Below, piece after piece: positions 44,367 to 58,004 of a DNA stretch of 64,000 nt. The DNA comes from Calycina herbarum. Lineage: Eukaryota; Ascomycota; Leotiomycetes; Helotiales; Pezizellaceae. Where the stretch lies: positions 1 through 64,000 of the forward strand of contig LLEY01000175.1 in assembly GCA_001414485.1 (NCBI GenBank), given 5' to 3'. Numbering within the stretch: position 1 is the first letter of the stretch; each line of letters begins with the position of its first letter. Both the position numbers and the translations under genes were made by a program. Below the pieces are notes generated by a model that worked only from the letters and a program-made list of their open reading frames with translations, was not told where the DNA came from and did not search any database.

Positions 44367-47300
44367 TTACTTCGGATGAGGAAACTCATCATCCAACTTA
44401 AGTCTCACCAGCACATTCATACTCAACAACTCTTGCACCAGCAACTTCGCCGCATACGGCATAGTCATCCTCGTAACCCCCGCCGTACTCTTACAAGTCT
44501 GACACCACCCCTGATACCCCATCATGCCACAGACCTCACAGATATCAACCTCATGCGCATCACTGCTCAGCATAAGCCGTTCAAGAAGCAACTGACTTGC
44601 CCCATAAGCAATAAGACAATCACGTTCCATCTCTCCCAATCTTAAACCACCATCTCGCGATCTACCTTCGGTAGGCTGACGTGTAAGGATAGCTCGCGGA
44701 CCACGGGATCGAGAGTGCATCTTATCTTGAACCATATGCTTGAGTTTTTGGTAGTAGATGGGGCCGAAGAAGATGTATGCTGGGAGGGATTCGCCTGTGA
44801 TACCGCTAGTGACGAAGTCTTTTCCGGAGTAACTGAAGCCGTTTTTGATGAGGATATCACCCATATCATCCACTTTGCTACCTCCGAAAGCGGTGCCGTA
44901 TTCCAAAGTTCCGTTCAAGACTCCAGCTTTGCCAGAGAGAAGTTCGAGCATCTTGCCGACAGTCATACGAGAGGGGAAACCGTGAGGGTTCATGATAATA
45001 TCAGGCGTGACACCGGAATCAGCGAATGGCATGTCTTGTTGTTCAACGATAATACCCACGACACCTTTTTGACCGTGACGAGACGAGAACTTGTCACCAA
45101 GCTCAGGACGACGAGTTTGTCGGGTTTGTACCTTGAAAACCGTCGTCTCATTCTCAGTCTGAGAAACCATAACTTTGTCAATGTAAGCAGGATCAGGAAG
45201 ACGATAAGACATTGGTGCTGCTTTGTGCTCATTCGTTCCGTAATCAGAACCTATCCCAGAAGAGGTCGTGTTAAGTGGAGTTTCCTTGTTGAGATACACC
45301 TCACCCGACTTGACTTGTTCTCCCACCATGGCTACACCTTCGGGGCCTAGGATTGCGTGTTTCTTAATGGGGAGTTCAGGGTTTTTTTCGTCCTGAAGTC
45401 GATCTCCGAGTCGATCTGCAGTTTTGTTGGGATATTTCCGAATTTGAGCAGAATATTTTCGGAAGACCTGGCATCGACCGAAACCTCTATCACAAGATGC
45501 TTTATTCAACACCAAAGCATCCTCAATGTCGTATCCAGAAAAGGACATGACAGCCACTGTCGCATTTTGACCTGCGGGAAGCTTGTCATAATGAATCAAC
45601 TCTATGGTTCGACTCTTGACCATAGGTTGCTGTGGATAAACCATGAGGTAAAGCAAGGTATCGATCCGCGAAAACTGATTGTAGGCAATCGCCCCAATAG
45701 CTTGCTTTCCCATAGCACATTGATAAGTGTTTCTGGGAGATTGGTTGTGATGGGGGTAGGGGATAAGCCCTGCCACGGCCCCCAGAATAGTGAAAGGTTC
45801 GATTTCAAGATGGGTAATCCCAGCCGTCTTTTCAGCGAACTCTTGGGTAAGCGCAATATAGGAATCGTTCTCCTCGTTGCAATCCACATATTCCACCATT
45901 CCTCTATACAAGAAATCATCAAAGTCCATTTTGCCTGCTCGCAAAGCTTCCAGCGACTTTTTGGTGACTCTAGGCTTTTGGTTTTCCACCACAATCAAAG
46001 GTCGACAGATTCTTCCTTCGTCGGTAGCAATATGCACAGAGCACGTATGGTTGTTGATGTAGATGCTAACGTATTCTGAAACTCGCCCCCTCCGACGGAA
46101 ATTTCGGAACGAGTTCAAAAATTCTTTAGGCTTTCTCGTAAGCGCAATAGGAGTACCGTTGACGAAAACAACGTATGCACCAGGTGCGTATATTTCATTC
46201 CCACTCATGGACACAATATCCTCAGCTCCAAGGACAAATACCAATTTCTTAACCGGTTCTTCATCATCGTATGTGGTGATATGTGTCATCAATGCCAAAT
46301 TCTTTACCAACCCACAAGCCTCACCTTCAGGTGTATCAGAAGGGCAAAGCATACCGAACTGTGACGGTTGTAAAGCTCGAGGTCCACTGACCTTTCTGGT
46401 TTTTTCAAACTGACTGCTAATACGAGTCATCATCCCAAGAGCACTAATGTAACTCAGTCTACTAAGAACATGAGTAACACCAGCTCTCTCCATCTTGAAT
46501 CGTTTGACACTCCAATTCCCAGTTGAAATGGCTCGGTTCATACCCTGCGTAATCTGATTTCCATGGGATTGAATGTGGTTGTATGCATCGAACTCAATTC
46601 CTCTGTTTGGTTTCTTCAAAACTTTGTCAATATTCGCTTTTAAATTCATATTGAAAGTCTTGAACAAATCCTCAAAGAGTAATGCCAAAAGTTGGCCAGC
46701 AAGCTCCAATCGTTTATTGCCAACATAATCGCGGTCGTCCACCAGCTTTGGGTCTTGTACAGCCATGAGAACACGTCGAACCATGAAGCAAATATAAAGT
46801 GCCTTGGGTCGAAAGTCTAAACCAGTAACTGGGACATGCGTAATGATGATGGTGGCGAGGGCTTCAAGAGCATCGCTAACGTAATTTCGTGGTCCCCTAT
46901 TTTGTCCAGGTCCTCTATTCATTGCACCCATCTTGACGCGCTGACCAATCCATTCAAGAGCCTGATGTTGGGAGAAGATGCCAAGTTGCGAACACTCTTC
47001 GAAATTGACAGAGAATTCGTCTTGATACACACTATCGTTGCCTGCAACCAACAGAAGCATTTCGTGGTCTGACTGGATACCCATTGCCTTTAGCACGATC
47101 ACAATCGGTAAGGGCTCGGTAAGGATATTGTGTTGCAAGTAAATTCTCTCCTTTTTCATGATGACGTAACTTTTTGACTTGCGCTCGTGGGTCGAACTGA
47201 TATAAGTAAGCAAAGGCTTTTTGCATGTTGAGTAAGGATAAAACAAACCTGGTCACTGATGCCGATACAATTCCCTTTTTTGGATCAGCTTCCACAATAA

Positions 47301-48276
47301 CTCGGTTCTTGCTCAATTGCTCTTGCACCAGAATGACCTTTTCTGTCCCATTTACAATAAAGTACCCTCCAGGATCAAGAGCACATTCATTCATATGTGC
47401 CATTTCTCGGTCATTCTTCCCAGCCAGCCGACATGTTTTGCTTCGAAGCATGATTGGCATTCTTCCAATTGCTACATTTTTTCTCGAAACGGCAACTTTG
47501 CCTCGCATGTATTTGAAATCGATTATTATGGGGGCAGCATATGTCATATCTCGAAGACGGCATTCGTTTGGAGTGATATCGTTTTGTGGTTTTCGCTCGT
47601 CGTAGTCGAGGCGATCGGGCGTTCCAATTCGAATATCGGTGTACCTAGATTTTAAATCAGAAATGTTTCTGCTATTGGGATGTGCCAACGTACTCCAGCC
47701 AGAAATTAGAGTCGACGCCGCTCGTAACGACCTTATTTGCTTTGACAATTTCCTTGATCTCATGCTCGATGAAGTAATTATATGAGTCGATGTGTTGCTT
47801 AACTAAACCTTTGACCTTGAGAAATGCCGGTAGCAGATTCCATTTGTCCTGCACATATTAGATTGTATCTCCAATTCGATTCGAATCTGCACACCTTTGC
47901 TGTATCGATTGGATCCGTGAGACCTTTACCTCCATAAAATGGTTCCAGTAGGGCCGAGAAAGTCTGCGACAAAATGTCAGTTTGCGCCTCCAGAGGGAAC
48001 CATTCGCAGCCTCTACCTCATCTTCCTCTGGCACATGTCTATGCTCGGCTTTCTTCGCAGTCGAAGCCCTCGCGCGTTTAGGTTTTGGGTCTGCCGGGGT
48101 TTCTGCAGCCTTTGCAGCGCTCGATTTCTATAAATCCAGTCAGTCACTAGTCTTGGGTCGCAAGGGCAAATACGTACAGCTTTTTGCACCGCAGGTTTCG
48201 AGGCTGCTGCAGATTTGGAGGAAGATCCTGCTACCTCAACTGGGCCTCCAGCTGGGGCCTTCTTTTTGGGAGGCAT
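44367..48276 (-). CDS. RPC2: RNA polymerase III second-largest subunit
   Basis: Catalytic-core subunit of Pol III (yeast RET1), making tRNA and 5S rRNA in the nucleus. Six exons (48276-48178, 48127-48017, 47963-47895, 47848-47694, 47644-47249, 47196-44367) give 1219 residues with all phases consistent. A Lys/Ala-rich extension of about 70 residues precedes the conserved start ([18 protein letters not shown]). Pol III-type features include [20 protein letters not shown], the fork and lobe segments, [49 protein letters not shown], and the C-terminal zinc site Cys1163, 1166, 1175 and 1178 ([14 protein letters not shown]). The end [19 protein letters not shown] matches RPC2 rather than the Pol I or II paralogues. 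It lies in tandem with BST1. Confidence 0.95.
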
Positions 48277-49295
48277 TTGTGTGGTTGTTGAATGTCCTGC
48301 TCACAAAGTTCAATTGTGACTCGGAGTAGATTCTCGGCTTCATAAAATATTTCGGTACCCAAGCAACAACCCCGCTACCAAGCGCTGTCACGTGGCATCT
48401 CCTAATTCCCGTCACAACCAAAGCCGTGAAGAGCACCCACCTTCTTTACAGTCACTATCATAGGCAGCAAAATCACATCGAAATACAAAGGTATTTTGGA
48501 TCAAATGTATGTATTAGTAACCACACCGGTTTCTATATTCAAGCCCGAGTCCTCTCTCTCACCAAGACCATATTAATCCCACCCCTCACCCCGACGCACT
48601 TTACGTCCAGGGCTTACAACTCTACATGCCAACAAAAGCTGGGCTATTCCCTTCCAGCATTACAAGCTCTTCCTCCCCTTTCCCAGCCCAGCCAAGCTAA
48701 TGAAGAAAAAGCCTCCTGGGAAACGCCCAAACAACAACGAGATCCTAATCTACTCCTTCGCTCGACTCTCAGGCTCACTCATCTCAATACCACTTTATAC
48801 AAATCCACCCACTCCCTTCGCCCTCCCCATCCCTGGCCATCATTAATGACGGGGAGAGTATAAAATTAAGAGGTATTAGCTGATTCTTCTTTCAGCTATG
48901 ATTGATGCAACGCAAGAAAATAAAAAGGCCGGGTAATCATGACCAAGACGCCTTCAAAAGCGTGGTCACCTATGCAATGCATGCATGCAGAACGTAAAAA
49001 GAAATCCCTTGTCCAAGCCCCTATGTACAACGTGCAGCAAAAATCGTCTGTAACGCGGAGATCTAAAAAAACGCACAAGTGGATATGCAGATGCTCTGTT
49101 CTGAGGGGAAAAACGCCGAGGAATGAAAATAGTAGTACCGGAAAAAACCAAACGAGTCTAGAGGCGGTATTAGAAGTTTGTGTTTAGGATCCCGACGATT
49201 GGAAAATGACGAGGGGATCGATGAAATGCGTTTAATCGTTGAAATCATGTATATGAATGTGCACCGTAAGAAGTTCTGCCGATTCAGAGGATTCC
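48277..49295. other. Intergenic between RPC2 promoter and BST1 3' end
   Basis: About 1 kb between two minus-strand genes. Open frames on both strands have no motif or splice support. Confidence 0.5.
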
Positions 49296-52200
49296 TCAAG
49301 GTGTCTTCCCTCGTTTTCTTGAATTCTCGTTGTTCTCTGGTTCGAAAATGGCGCTGAGTCCAGCCAAAGACCAGGATGATGTAGAAGAATGGACAGCGAC
49401 TAGCCATGCTGCAACCAAGTTAACGATGTAGTGAAGCATGTAGGCGTAGGTGACTCCATATACAGCGGCATATATGGCGATGAAAAAGAAGAAGAAGCTG
49501 GTCAGGTGGCGAAGGCGAGAAGTGACCCGAGGAACCATCTTTCCGCTAGTCAAAGTTTCAACGAGTAAGATGAAAGGCATTATGGAAAGGACGTTGTGGT
49601 GTGAAGAGAATGGAGTGAGCCAATGCACCGCTAGGTTGTGCACCCACACGACGAGAATGGGAAGGTTTATCGGTAGGATCCACAGCATCAGGATGAAGAT
49701 GGAATGAGCGTAGTTATAGAAATTGTAGTTGGTGTTTGATCGGGCCTCGCGGGCGAATCGAAGGGCGCGTGAACATGTTGCAATCTGTACAAGGCAGGCA
49801 ACAAGGTACGCGAACTGATACGGAATCACAGTCGACACGAGAAACAACAGAATAGCCGTAGTCAAGAGCCGTCTCCGGGGAGTTGAAGGTGCAAAGGCTG
49901 GCGATACAGCTCGTCTTTTATCCTCGTTTCGAATCCATGCGGGCTTGACGCTTAACCACCCATAACCGACGCTGAAGATGTGAGTGAGGAGAAGTGTTGC
50001 GTAATTGACGATCACTACAACTCCCACGCACACCAAGCCTATCAAGGGAACCATGAACCAAAAGAAGGGATCTTGAGAACCAACTAGTAGATCGTTCTTG
50101 GTGTAATCAATCTGTGATTCGGTAGAATTACCTCCCCAACCCCAGAATCCGCTCGATGCTGGTTTGGGAGGAGCAGAGCTGGTCTGGGCAAAGGAGACCG
50201 AGAGACAGGTGAGAGCAGCCAACACCAAAGGTAAAGACTGGCGTAGGCACAAATCTATACTTTCCGTGAAAGACATGAAGATTCCAGTCTCGTCGTAAAC
50301 CCTAAACTGCTTCCTTAGAACCAAGGCAACGACAAGTAGTGGAAACGCCGCAAAGACGGTTCGGTAACGCATGTAGAGCTTTCCCAAGCTTCCTGGAATA
50401 TCAACCTTCAAGGAAATCTTGATGCTTGACTCGCAAGTAGGATCAGTCCAGAATTGTAGGCTCAATCCATCATGAGCATTTTTGTCCTTCAGTGGCGGTG
50501 GCATGAAGGGCGAAACTCCGTGGAGGTTGATATTGGCTTGCTTGACATTCACAAAATACTTTGATTCGTAAGGATCCGAGATGTATTGCCTCAGTAGAGG
50601 TGTGAAAAGCTCTGCTTCGTCCCCGCAAACCTGATTGCCCATCTCGAGTTTATAGGCCAATAAGCTGGAGTGAAGGGCTGGAATTTTGACTTCAGCTACC
50701 ATTGGTCGTGTAGCGGGAAGCTTAATTTTCATTCCTACAGCCAGGAGTCTTCGAAGACCAAGGGAACGAATGCGATGTGATTGGACGTTATCACTAAATT
50801 CGGCAATTACCCACCCAGGTGTTGGATCAACAGCTTTATCGACAATGGCAACAAATTGATGATCCAGAATATCTTCCAAGTCATACTGTAAATAAGAGAA
50901 AGGTTTGAGCTCCTCTTCTTCATCGAGATAAAATGGCTTTTTCGTTGTTCGGGTAGACGCAGGAAGTGCAATGACATCAGATGCAGCATTCTTGCAGGCT
51001 AAGCGTGTTGATCCAGAGCTATCTCCAGAGAGATCCATATTCATTGAAAATAGCGTTGCTGATTGCCCAGGATGTAACGGGAAAACGCTACAGAAAAGCA
51101 CCTCAAGTTTCCCCGATTCCCCTGGTTTGTCAATCTTTTGATCGGTCAACAATGTGAACCGTTTACCCCCGGGTGTTCCCTGTGGGGGTATAGGGAGGAG
51201 GTGGGCGCGTGGCTTGCGAGAGTCTCCAAATCGTCTCAAGGTTAACCGTTCCCCTTGGGGAATGATGGAATTGGAGTTATCCTCGAGGGTGAGTAGAGTG
51301 GTAGGCTCCTTTTGAGAAAGGGTCTTCTCGGCTACACTTTCCATGCCCGTCAGATACCATTTTTTGAAAATTCGCATTCTTTCCGCTCTAGGTTTTGTCT
51401 GGGCGGGTCGATTAACATCGATAGTGTCGTATAAAGATCGAATGACCACTTTTCTAAACTGGTCACACCAGAGAATCGCTTGATGATCCATTGATGTCCA
51501 TACATTTGGCACTGATGATGTAAAGACTGTAAAGCCATGAGTGTCCGGCACCAAAGACTCCAAGCTAGCGTAATCGGATGGCACAACCGAATCCAGGCCA
51601 CCTCCTGCAATTGATATCAAAGTGACATGCCACAGAGGGTTATTGTTGGCCCATTTTTGTGAATATGCTTGCCTCCAATAATCGTTTATCTGTTTATATG
51701 TTCGGACAATTTCCGCGTCGAAAGAAACCGGAGGTCGCGCATGTGGCGCTGACATGGTAATAATCGTGTTAATCGAGTTGGCTTGGTAGTTTGGCATCAC
51801 CAGCATCGTTCGCGCCACTATTCCTCCCATTGAGTGCCCCAATATTATAACAGAGGTAGGATCAGGAAGATCCGGATCTCTTTCTGACCTGCGGGGGTCG
51901 TGGTAGAGTGACAAAATATATGCAATCGCCTCATTCAAGTATTCCGCCTGGTCCAGCATCGTTTGCCCGTGAAAGGCAGTTATGTCCTCGTTGAAGTCGA
52001 CGGTAAAGAAATCCAGGTTCCGCGCGCCAGCATCGATTGCAGCAGAGTCGTGCCTTAATACATCGTGGAAATAAGTTGCTCCTTCTGCCGCAATGGGCCT
52101 AACCTGCTTGTAACTACCGGCATTTCCAGGAATGAATAAAACGGGAACACCTTTGACCTGTAAAAAATCTGGTAAGCTTAGCCTTCCTCAAATGCACATA

Positions 52201-52863
52201 ATCCCATACCTTTGTATCTTCATCAACCATTCCTTCTCGATACAGATATACCGAGTACTTGCTAGCAAAACGGGTATGTTCTGTATCAAAGTCCGACAGC
52301 TTTGCAAAAGACGGCCGCATATATGACATTCGACACCCCTTTGAATCCAGTTGCAGGTCGGAAAACGAATGTATTATAGACCCCAGTGCGAGGATTGCAA
52401 AGGTCGTAGTAACGAGAGTGAGGAGGGAGCATGACCACGGACTTCGCAGTCTCGAGCGACGGGAGGTTTCGCGTGCATCTGGCATCTTGTTGGGGGCAAT
52501 GTCGCCTCCTGCAGCTACGGTGATGGGTGAAGCTTCTGTAGTTCGATTCTTGTCTAATTGCCCATTTCGCAATTCCGACGGCTTCCAATTGGTGTTGCTT
52601 GGGCGCCTGCTCCTGGCTGTCGAGGGTCGATGATCGATACTTTTCCGACGGTCAAGTTCGTGAATATTCTGCGTCCTCGCCTGCCGCGCGGTGGATCGAG
52701 GATTCCTGGATTCTCTGTTGCTGAGTGTATCTGAATCGAGATTGGAGTTGTTCCCCCCTGCTGCCTCTAAGGGCAAGATCAGGTCCGTTGCATTCGAATT
52801 CACGAGCTTGGTTGAATCGTCGCCTTCTTCCTCTGCGGCCGATCCAGTTGATCGCCTCCGCAT
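49296..52863 (-). CDS. BST1: GPI inositol-deacylase (PGAP1/BST1 family)
   Basis: ER membrane enzyme that removes the inositol-linked acyl chain from GPI anchors, needed for ER exit and quality control of GPI proteins. Two exons (52863-52210, 52157-49296) give 1171 residues. A long basic, Ser-rich cytosolic N-terminus is followed by one TM (about residues 142-165, SCSLLTLVTTTFAILALGS) and a lumenal lipase domain. That domain carries VLFIPGNAGSYKQVR just after the intron, a DFFTVDFNEDITAFHG segment and the nucleophile motif ILGHSMGG (Ser about 327). The C-terminal third has several TM helices, as in the family. The size is usual for filamentous fungi. It is functionally linked to GPI-anchored proteins such as the one at 25505, but there is no genetic linkage beyond the window. 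Confidence 0.94.
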
Positions 52864-55800
52864 CTAAAATAAGTTGCACGACACTCCAACTCCGTCGTCG
52901 ATACAAGCGGCTACGGTACCTATCACGTAACGTAACTCGCGGGCGATGCGGCGTAGAAGTGGTGGTGGGAGATGGAAACGAGTGACCTGGAGGTCCCTGG
53001 GCCTTAAGCTGGGCAGAGGAGATATGAGATACGCAGCGCAGCCAGACGCAACGCTAGTGGCCTTTTTTCTCGGAGGCAGGGCCGAAACAGCACCGACGGG
53101 TCCTGACTTTGCCTGGCGCCTTTGAACGACCGAACACCGCAGCACAACAAGATCAACAAAACAACGAGTGTGTATGGTAGGTATGGTAGGACTCGGTATG
53201 GATTATGATTACGAATATCTGCAATGCTGCGGTCAGGCCAGGTCAGCCTGCGATTTCAGCAGCAAGGATTCGAGGGGGATCAACCTTTGCTTTGAGGATG
53301 AGCGAGAGCAAATGCGACGAGAGCCTCGCGCGCGAGGGCGAAAAGAACGACCGTGGGGGAGGGGTGGAAGAAAAAGGGAAGAAGAGAAGAGAAGAGAAGA
53401 GAGATCTCTCTTCGGAAAGATAACCACCACAAGCTCACGCTACAAACTACGCGCTACCCAACCTGTGCAACCACGGCATCTATTACCTCGACTTGATCAT
53501 GACCGAAGTCCGTCTGCAGAGATGAAGAAGCGGCATCGCAGTTTTCAATATTGGGGAGGCAGGGGATTGGCAACCACCTCACATGGGCACCTCACATGGG
53601 CTCGCTTTCAAATGGATAAACACGCCAGCAACCTCATAGGCGCTTTCAACCTCCATTGCAGGACCTTGTATCATTTCCATTGGTGTCTCGTTCTAGGGTC
53701 TCAATTCCACAACTCGTCACTGAATCATTCGCCTGCAGGGAGGCCTAGGGGAGAGCTTAGGGGAGAAGCACTGGCCGAAATGCTGCAAAACACTACGTAC
53801 TCGGTGCATCGCGCGTTGTTTGCAGCAACCGACAGCCTGTGATAGCACGCCTGGCCCTCCCGTTCCTGCACGGGTGTCACCCGAGGGAAGCTAAGGTCCT
53901 GCACGACAAGCAACCTGGAAGGCCTGCGGTCGAATGTTGGAGACCCAATAGTGGCTGGAAACCCTCCCAAAGTCCCAAAGAGAAAACCCATCGGCACAAA
54001 ATACGAGCACCAAATACTCCTTTCATTTACTTCGGCACGAGCTCTAAAATATTCGGCATCATTCCATGTCAAGAACGTTCGGGTCCTCCGGAACTTGATT
54101 GAACATCGGTTCAACCTCTCCACCGAAAGCCGCGTCAAATTGTTTCAATACAAGAGCCCATGGGCGCCACTTGCAGTGATGGTGGAGTTGTAGAAAAAGA
54201 AGGTGGCCAGGCGAGATTTTGATCCACGCCACGGAAGCCACGGAGATCAGGGATGTGCTGTCTGTCCAGCAAAGCGATTCGAATTGGTCAGCTCAGCTCA
54301 GGCTTGGATATAAAATTGCTCTTGACCGGATTCCCGAAATCATGTCCTTCAGGAGATGGGATTGTGTGGAGTACTCCGTACCCCATCTTTTCTTCGCTAC
54401 GTTTCAGCATCAAGGGCATTCCCCAAACTGATGTCTCTGGGGCAGTTGGCAAGTGGCAATTGCAAAGCTCGTCAGTCCATCATCAATCGCTTTCCGACCT
54501 TCTTCCCAGATTGACAACCAGGACAACATGGGTGTTTGCTGATGATTTATTTTCCAGCCAATAACAATTTATCCCTCGAGACGCCATGCGCCCGGTTTAT
54601 TTCACGCACAAAAACTTAAGGTTACCACCATGCAGAACACTATCATGACGCTACGCTACACTCTTATCTCAAATTGTCGTAAGAGGTTGCACTGATGTAA
54701 CGCCAGCTCAATTTCTTGTGTGTTGCTCATTTTGACGTTCCCTAAACAACGACATTGAGGAACAAAATACTTGGGTATCCAGGGCGTACTCACTCGATGA
54801 ACCTCTGCGATAGCCTCATTCTCTTATCTATCGCCCACTCTTCAGCCACTCTATGGAGACTTGGCAATGTATACGAGTCCACGCTTCTAAGGGCCGGTTA
54901 CTACAGTCGTTTTCTAGAAACACAGCCTCCTACTCGAGTTCTCTTAACTCGTGCATCACAAGCATTTCCACGTTACTATCGAAACATCTTGCCGCGTCAG
55001 ACGAAAAGCTTGTTTTTGCCAGCCACGCCAGCAAAACAAGAGGATGTGGTTGTGGCTGGCGCAAGACCTTGGCAAAGACAACCTCGACATCAAAAATACT
55101 TACTTGGTAAGGATAGTATTGTTGACAGCGGGTCTCGGTGGTTTCTTTGAAAAACAAGATTTGGGTTAGTGCAGTTTTGTTCCCTGTTCTCGATCTACTA
55201 GCCTTGTATCAATTGGGTAGGTAGGCTAGGGAACCATGGTACTCTTCTGGTACATCATGGCTTTATACGGAATCCGGTCCTTTTACCCCGCATCCATCCC
55301 CATATCCTCGACCTTGCTGAAACATATGGCATGAGGCATCCTCACCAGAAGAATTATGATTCGACGTCACCGAGGTTAGTTCAAGTGGAGATGAGACAGA
55401 ATATGGTCCGTGCTTGGCCTTAGATATGCTTTTGCATCTCGAATAGCTTGCCTTTCAGTACATATTATCGAAAATATTAAGTATATAAGTTGTAGAGATT
55501 TGATAGAAGAGACACACATCTACCAATTACATTTCTGTAATGTGTGATGTTCTGTTTCTAGGTAGGGTTGAAATAGAAGTTAGTTGTAAGCACCAACCAC
55601 AATCTGTCTCATCTCCGTTGATCTAACCTCGCACTTCAGATGCAAATGAATCATGAAAAGCCACAATCCTTTCAAATCTCTTCCTGCTTGATGGTGATCG
55701 GGCCCTTTCACAGAGTCAAACCCCAATTGAAGAAAATCATTGGGATTTCCCTTTACTGCCCATCTAGAGAGGTGATGAAATAGCAGGTAATGAATTGATA

Positions 55801-56129
55801 TGTTACACAGCGTCGATTCCGGTCCCGTGATATTACCCCTCTTCAACTGAATTTCTACAGTCATACGACAGCATCATTTTTGTACAGTAAGTGGAGTGCT
55901 CATGTTGATCCGTGATCTCAAATTTGCCCCAAGCTTCACTATAATCTCTAACCACGATCAATGCTCGAGAAGCCTTAGTCGAGCCTTCCACTTTTGAACC
56001 TCGGCGTCGAGTTCTCGTCACCACCTAGTCCCATCGCTCCTTCCCTTACAAACGAAACCTCCAATTCAGCTGTGACCTCCAACGCCTCATCCTCTTCCCA
56101 TCCTCTTATATAACACACTGACCTAAAAA
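52864..56129. other. Long intergenic region, no gene seen
   Basis: About 3.3 kb between divergent genes. Frames up to about 220 codons occur but lack domains, good starts or splice logic. A purine-only tract lies at 53366-53404. The ends should contain promoters of BST1 and of the SDR at 56130. Confidence 0.5.
53366..53404 (+). repeat. Polypurine microsatellite (GAGAA)n
   Basis: A 39-base run of only A and G, with GAGAA units in its second half. Such tracts can form triplexes, but no role is shown. Confidence 0.7.
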
Positions 56130-57250
56130 ATGGCCGCCCCAACACCAAACCCCAAAATCCTCAGCACCCGCCTCGAAGGCAAAGTCGCCATCGTCACAGG
56201 CGGCGGATCCGGATTCGGTGAAGCAATCTCTAAACGTTTCTCGGAGGAAGGATGTAAAGTCATCGTCGCGGACTTGGATCCCATTGGTGGCGAGAGGGTT
56301 GCGAGTTATCGTTCTGATAATATGCGGTTTGTGGAGATGAATGTTGCCAAGGAGGAGGATTGGGAGGCGGTTGTTGAGAATACTTTGGGAAAGGTAAAAT
56401 ATTCCTTACAATTAGTTATTATTAGTGTCGTGACTGACGAAACTGAAGTGGGGAAGAATTGATATTTGCGTTAATAATGCTGGCACGAGTTATCGGAATA
56501 AGGTGAGTTGTTGAGAGTTTATATTTTTTTTGGCTTTGTTCTTGTAGCTGCTTTTGGTTTTGAGGGAGGTTTGCTTGGTTGGAACTTGGAGCGGGAAAAG
56601 GACTTCGAGGAAAATTGACTGACGAGATATGATTTAGCCAAGTGCAGAGGTGACAGAAGATGATTTCGACAAAGTCTTCAACGTCAACGTTAAGAGCATT
56701 TTCCATTGCTCGAGACATGTCATTCCAAACTTGGTCAATCAAGGAGACGGAGGATCGATCATCAATATTGCTTCTATTGGAGCTACGAGACCACGTCCGG
56801 GTTTGGTTTGGTATAATGCTAGCAAAGCTGCTGTCACGAACGTCAGTGATTCCATTTGGGAGAGACGCGGGGGAAGATAATATGCTGATTGAAGTTGGTT
56901 TTTAGGCAACGAAAGGACTAGCTGCCGAGTATGGAGAGAAGCAAATTCGTGTTAACTCTATTTGTCCTCTTTTGAGCGCTACTGGCCTGTGAGTTACCAG
57001 CCCACATTCCCGTTTCTCTGTCTTCTCATTCATTGTAAATTTTGCTTCCCTAAACACCCATTCTAGTTTCGAAACCTTTGTGGGCGTTCCCCCAACAGAA
57101 GAGAACTTCAAGAAATTCCTTGGAAATGTCCCACTTGGTCGTCTCACGAGCCCCACGGATGTAGCCAATTACTGTCTCTTCTTGGCGAGTGATGAGAGTA
57201 AGTTCATCACTGGTACTTGCTTGGAGGTGGATGGTGGAAGAGGAATTTGA
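56130..57250 (+). CDS. Classical SDR oxidoreductase (FabG-like)
   Basis: NAD(P)-dependent reductase or dehydrogenase of the classical SDR type. Five exons (56130-56393, 56449-56502, 56638-56841, 56906-56988, 57067-57250) give 262 residues. Motifs appear in order: [15 protein letters not shown] (cofactor binding, residues 19-33), VADLD (the Asp after beta-2 favours NAD), [19 protein letters not shown] (catalytic Ser about 152), YNASK (Tyr about 165, Lys 169), IRVNSICP and the C-terminal [19 protein letters not shown]. All catalytic residues are present, unlike the SDR at 29622. The substrate is unknown. Neighbours do not suggest a pathway. Confidence 0.92.
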
Positions 57251-58004
57251 GTATTCTCTGGCAGATTTTTGAAGTGTCAGTAAGTGAGTGTCTTGGGAGT
57301 GGAATCGTTATTGGTCCTTGATGATTGGGGAGAGGGTGGGAATTAGGAACTTGCAAAGAATGGAGAATTAGCACTTGGGGAATGAATCAAGGGGTGAGGT
57401 AGGGTAAAAATGATATTCATCGAGTCGGAATGCTTTGATTTTGTTATGTTTATGTTTACTTGTTCTTACAAAATCTTTAATTGAAGTTTTGTGGATTCGA
57501 AATCCGTTTTTATCACTTCCTCTGTACTCTGCTTGTTAGGGTGGGTCCTGAACCGTGCTCTTCTGACCCAAGCGCTTAACATTGATAATCCGCAATAGGC
57601 AAGCGTTACATCTGCTAATCAAATTACTTGATGTTTGTACTGCACAAGGTTCATCATTCAGAGTGAACGTATTCATTGCCCATATTATTCGGCTTTGTCT
57701 AAGTATTGGCACTTCCTTGCACCTCTATCCTTTGGAAAGTAATTAGCAAAAGGATTCGTTCGTCGAAGAATCAGTATTCTGCTGTGCTCTCCTACAATCA
57801 ACCACTTTAGTTTCATTTGAAATCTATGTAACAAATATTTAAAGAAGCTAGGGGTCAATCTTTCAGGGGGTAGAGGAAGGAAGCTGGTGATTGGCTCAGA
57901 AATCTATGCCTAAGGCTCCCATTAAAATGTCCCTCTCCGCTGCCGCCGTATCTTCTCTTCCTTGTAACCAACCTCAACTTTAAGCATGATGAGCTTGAAG
58001 GAAC
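57251..58004. other. Intergenic, no gene seen
   Basis: 3' region of the SDR and promoter of the AIM9-like gene. Nothing else was recognised. Confidence 0.5.

Noticed and set aside
45357..46079. Long + strand open frame opposite RPC2
   Set aside because: Antisense shadow of the strongly conserved RPC2 coding sequence.
53168..53842. Long + strand open frame rich in Arg and Glu
   Set aside because: It is driven by the polypurine microsatellite and has no domain, intron or homologous pattern.
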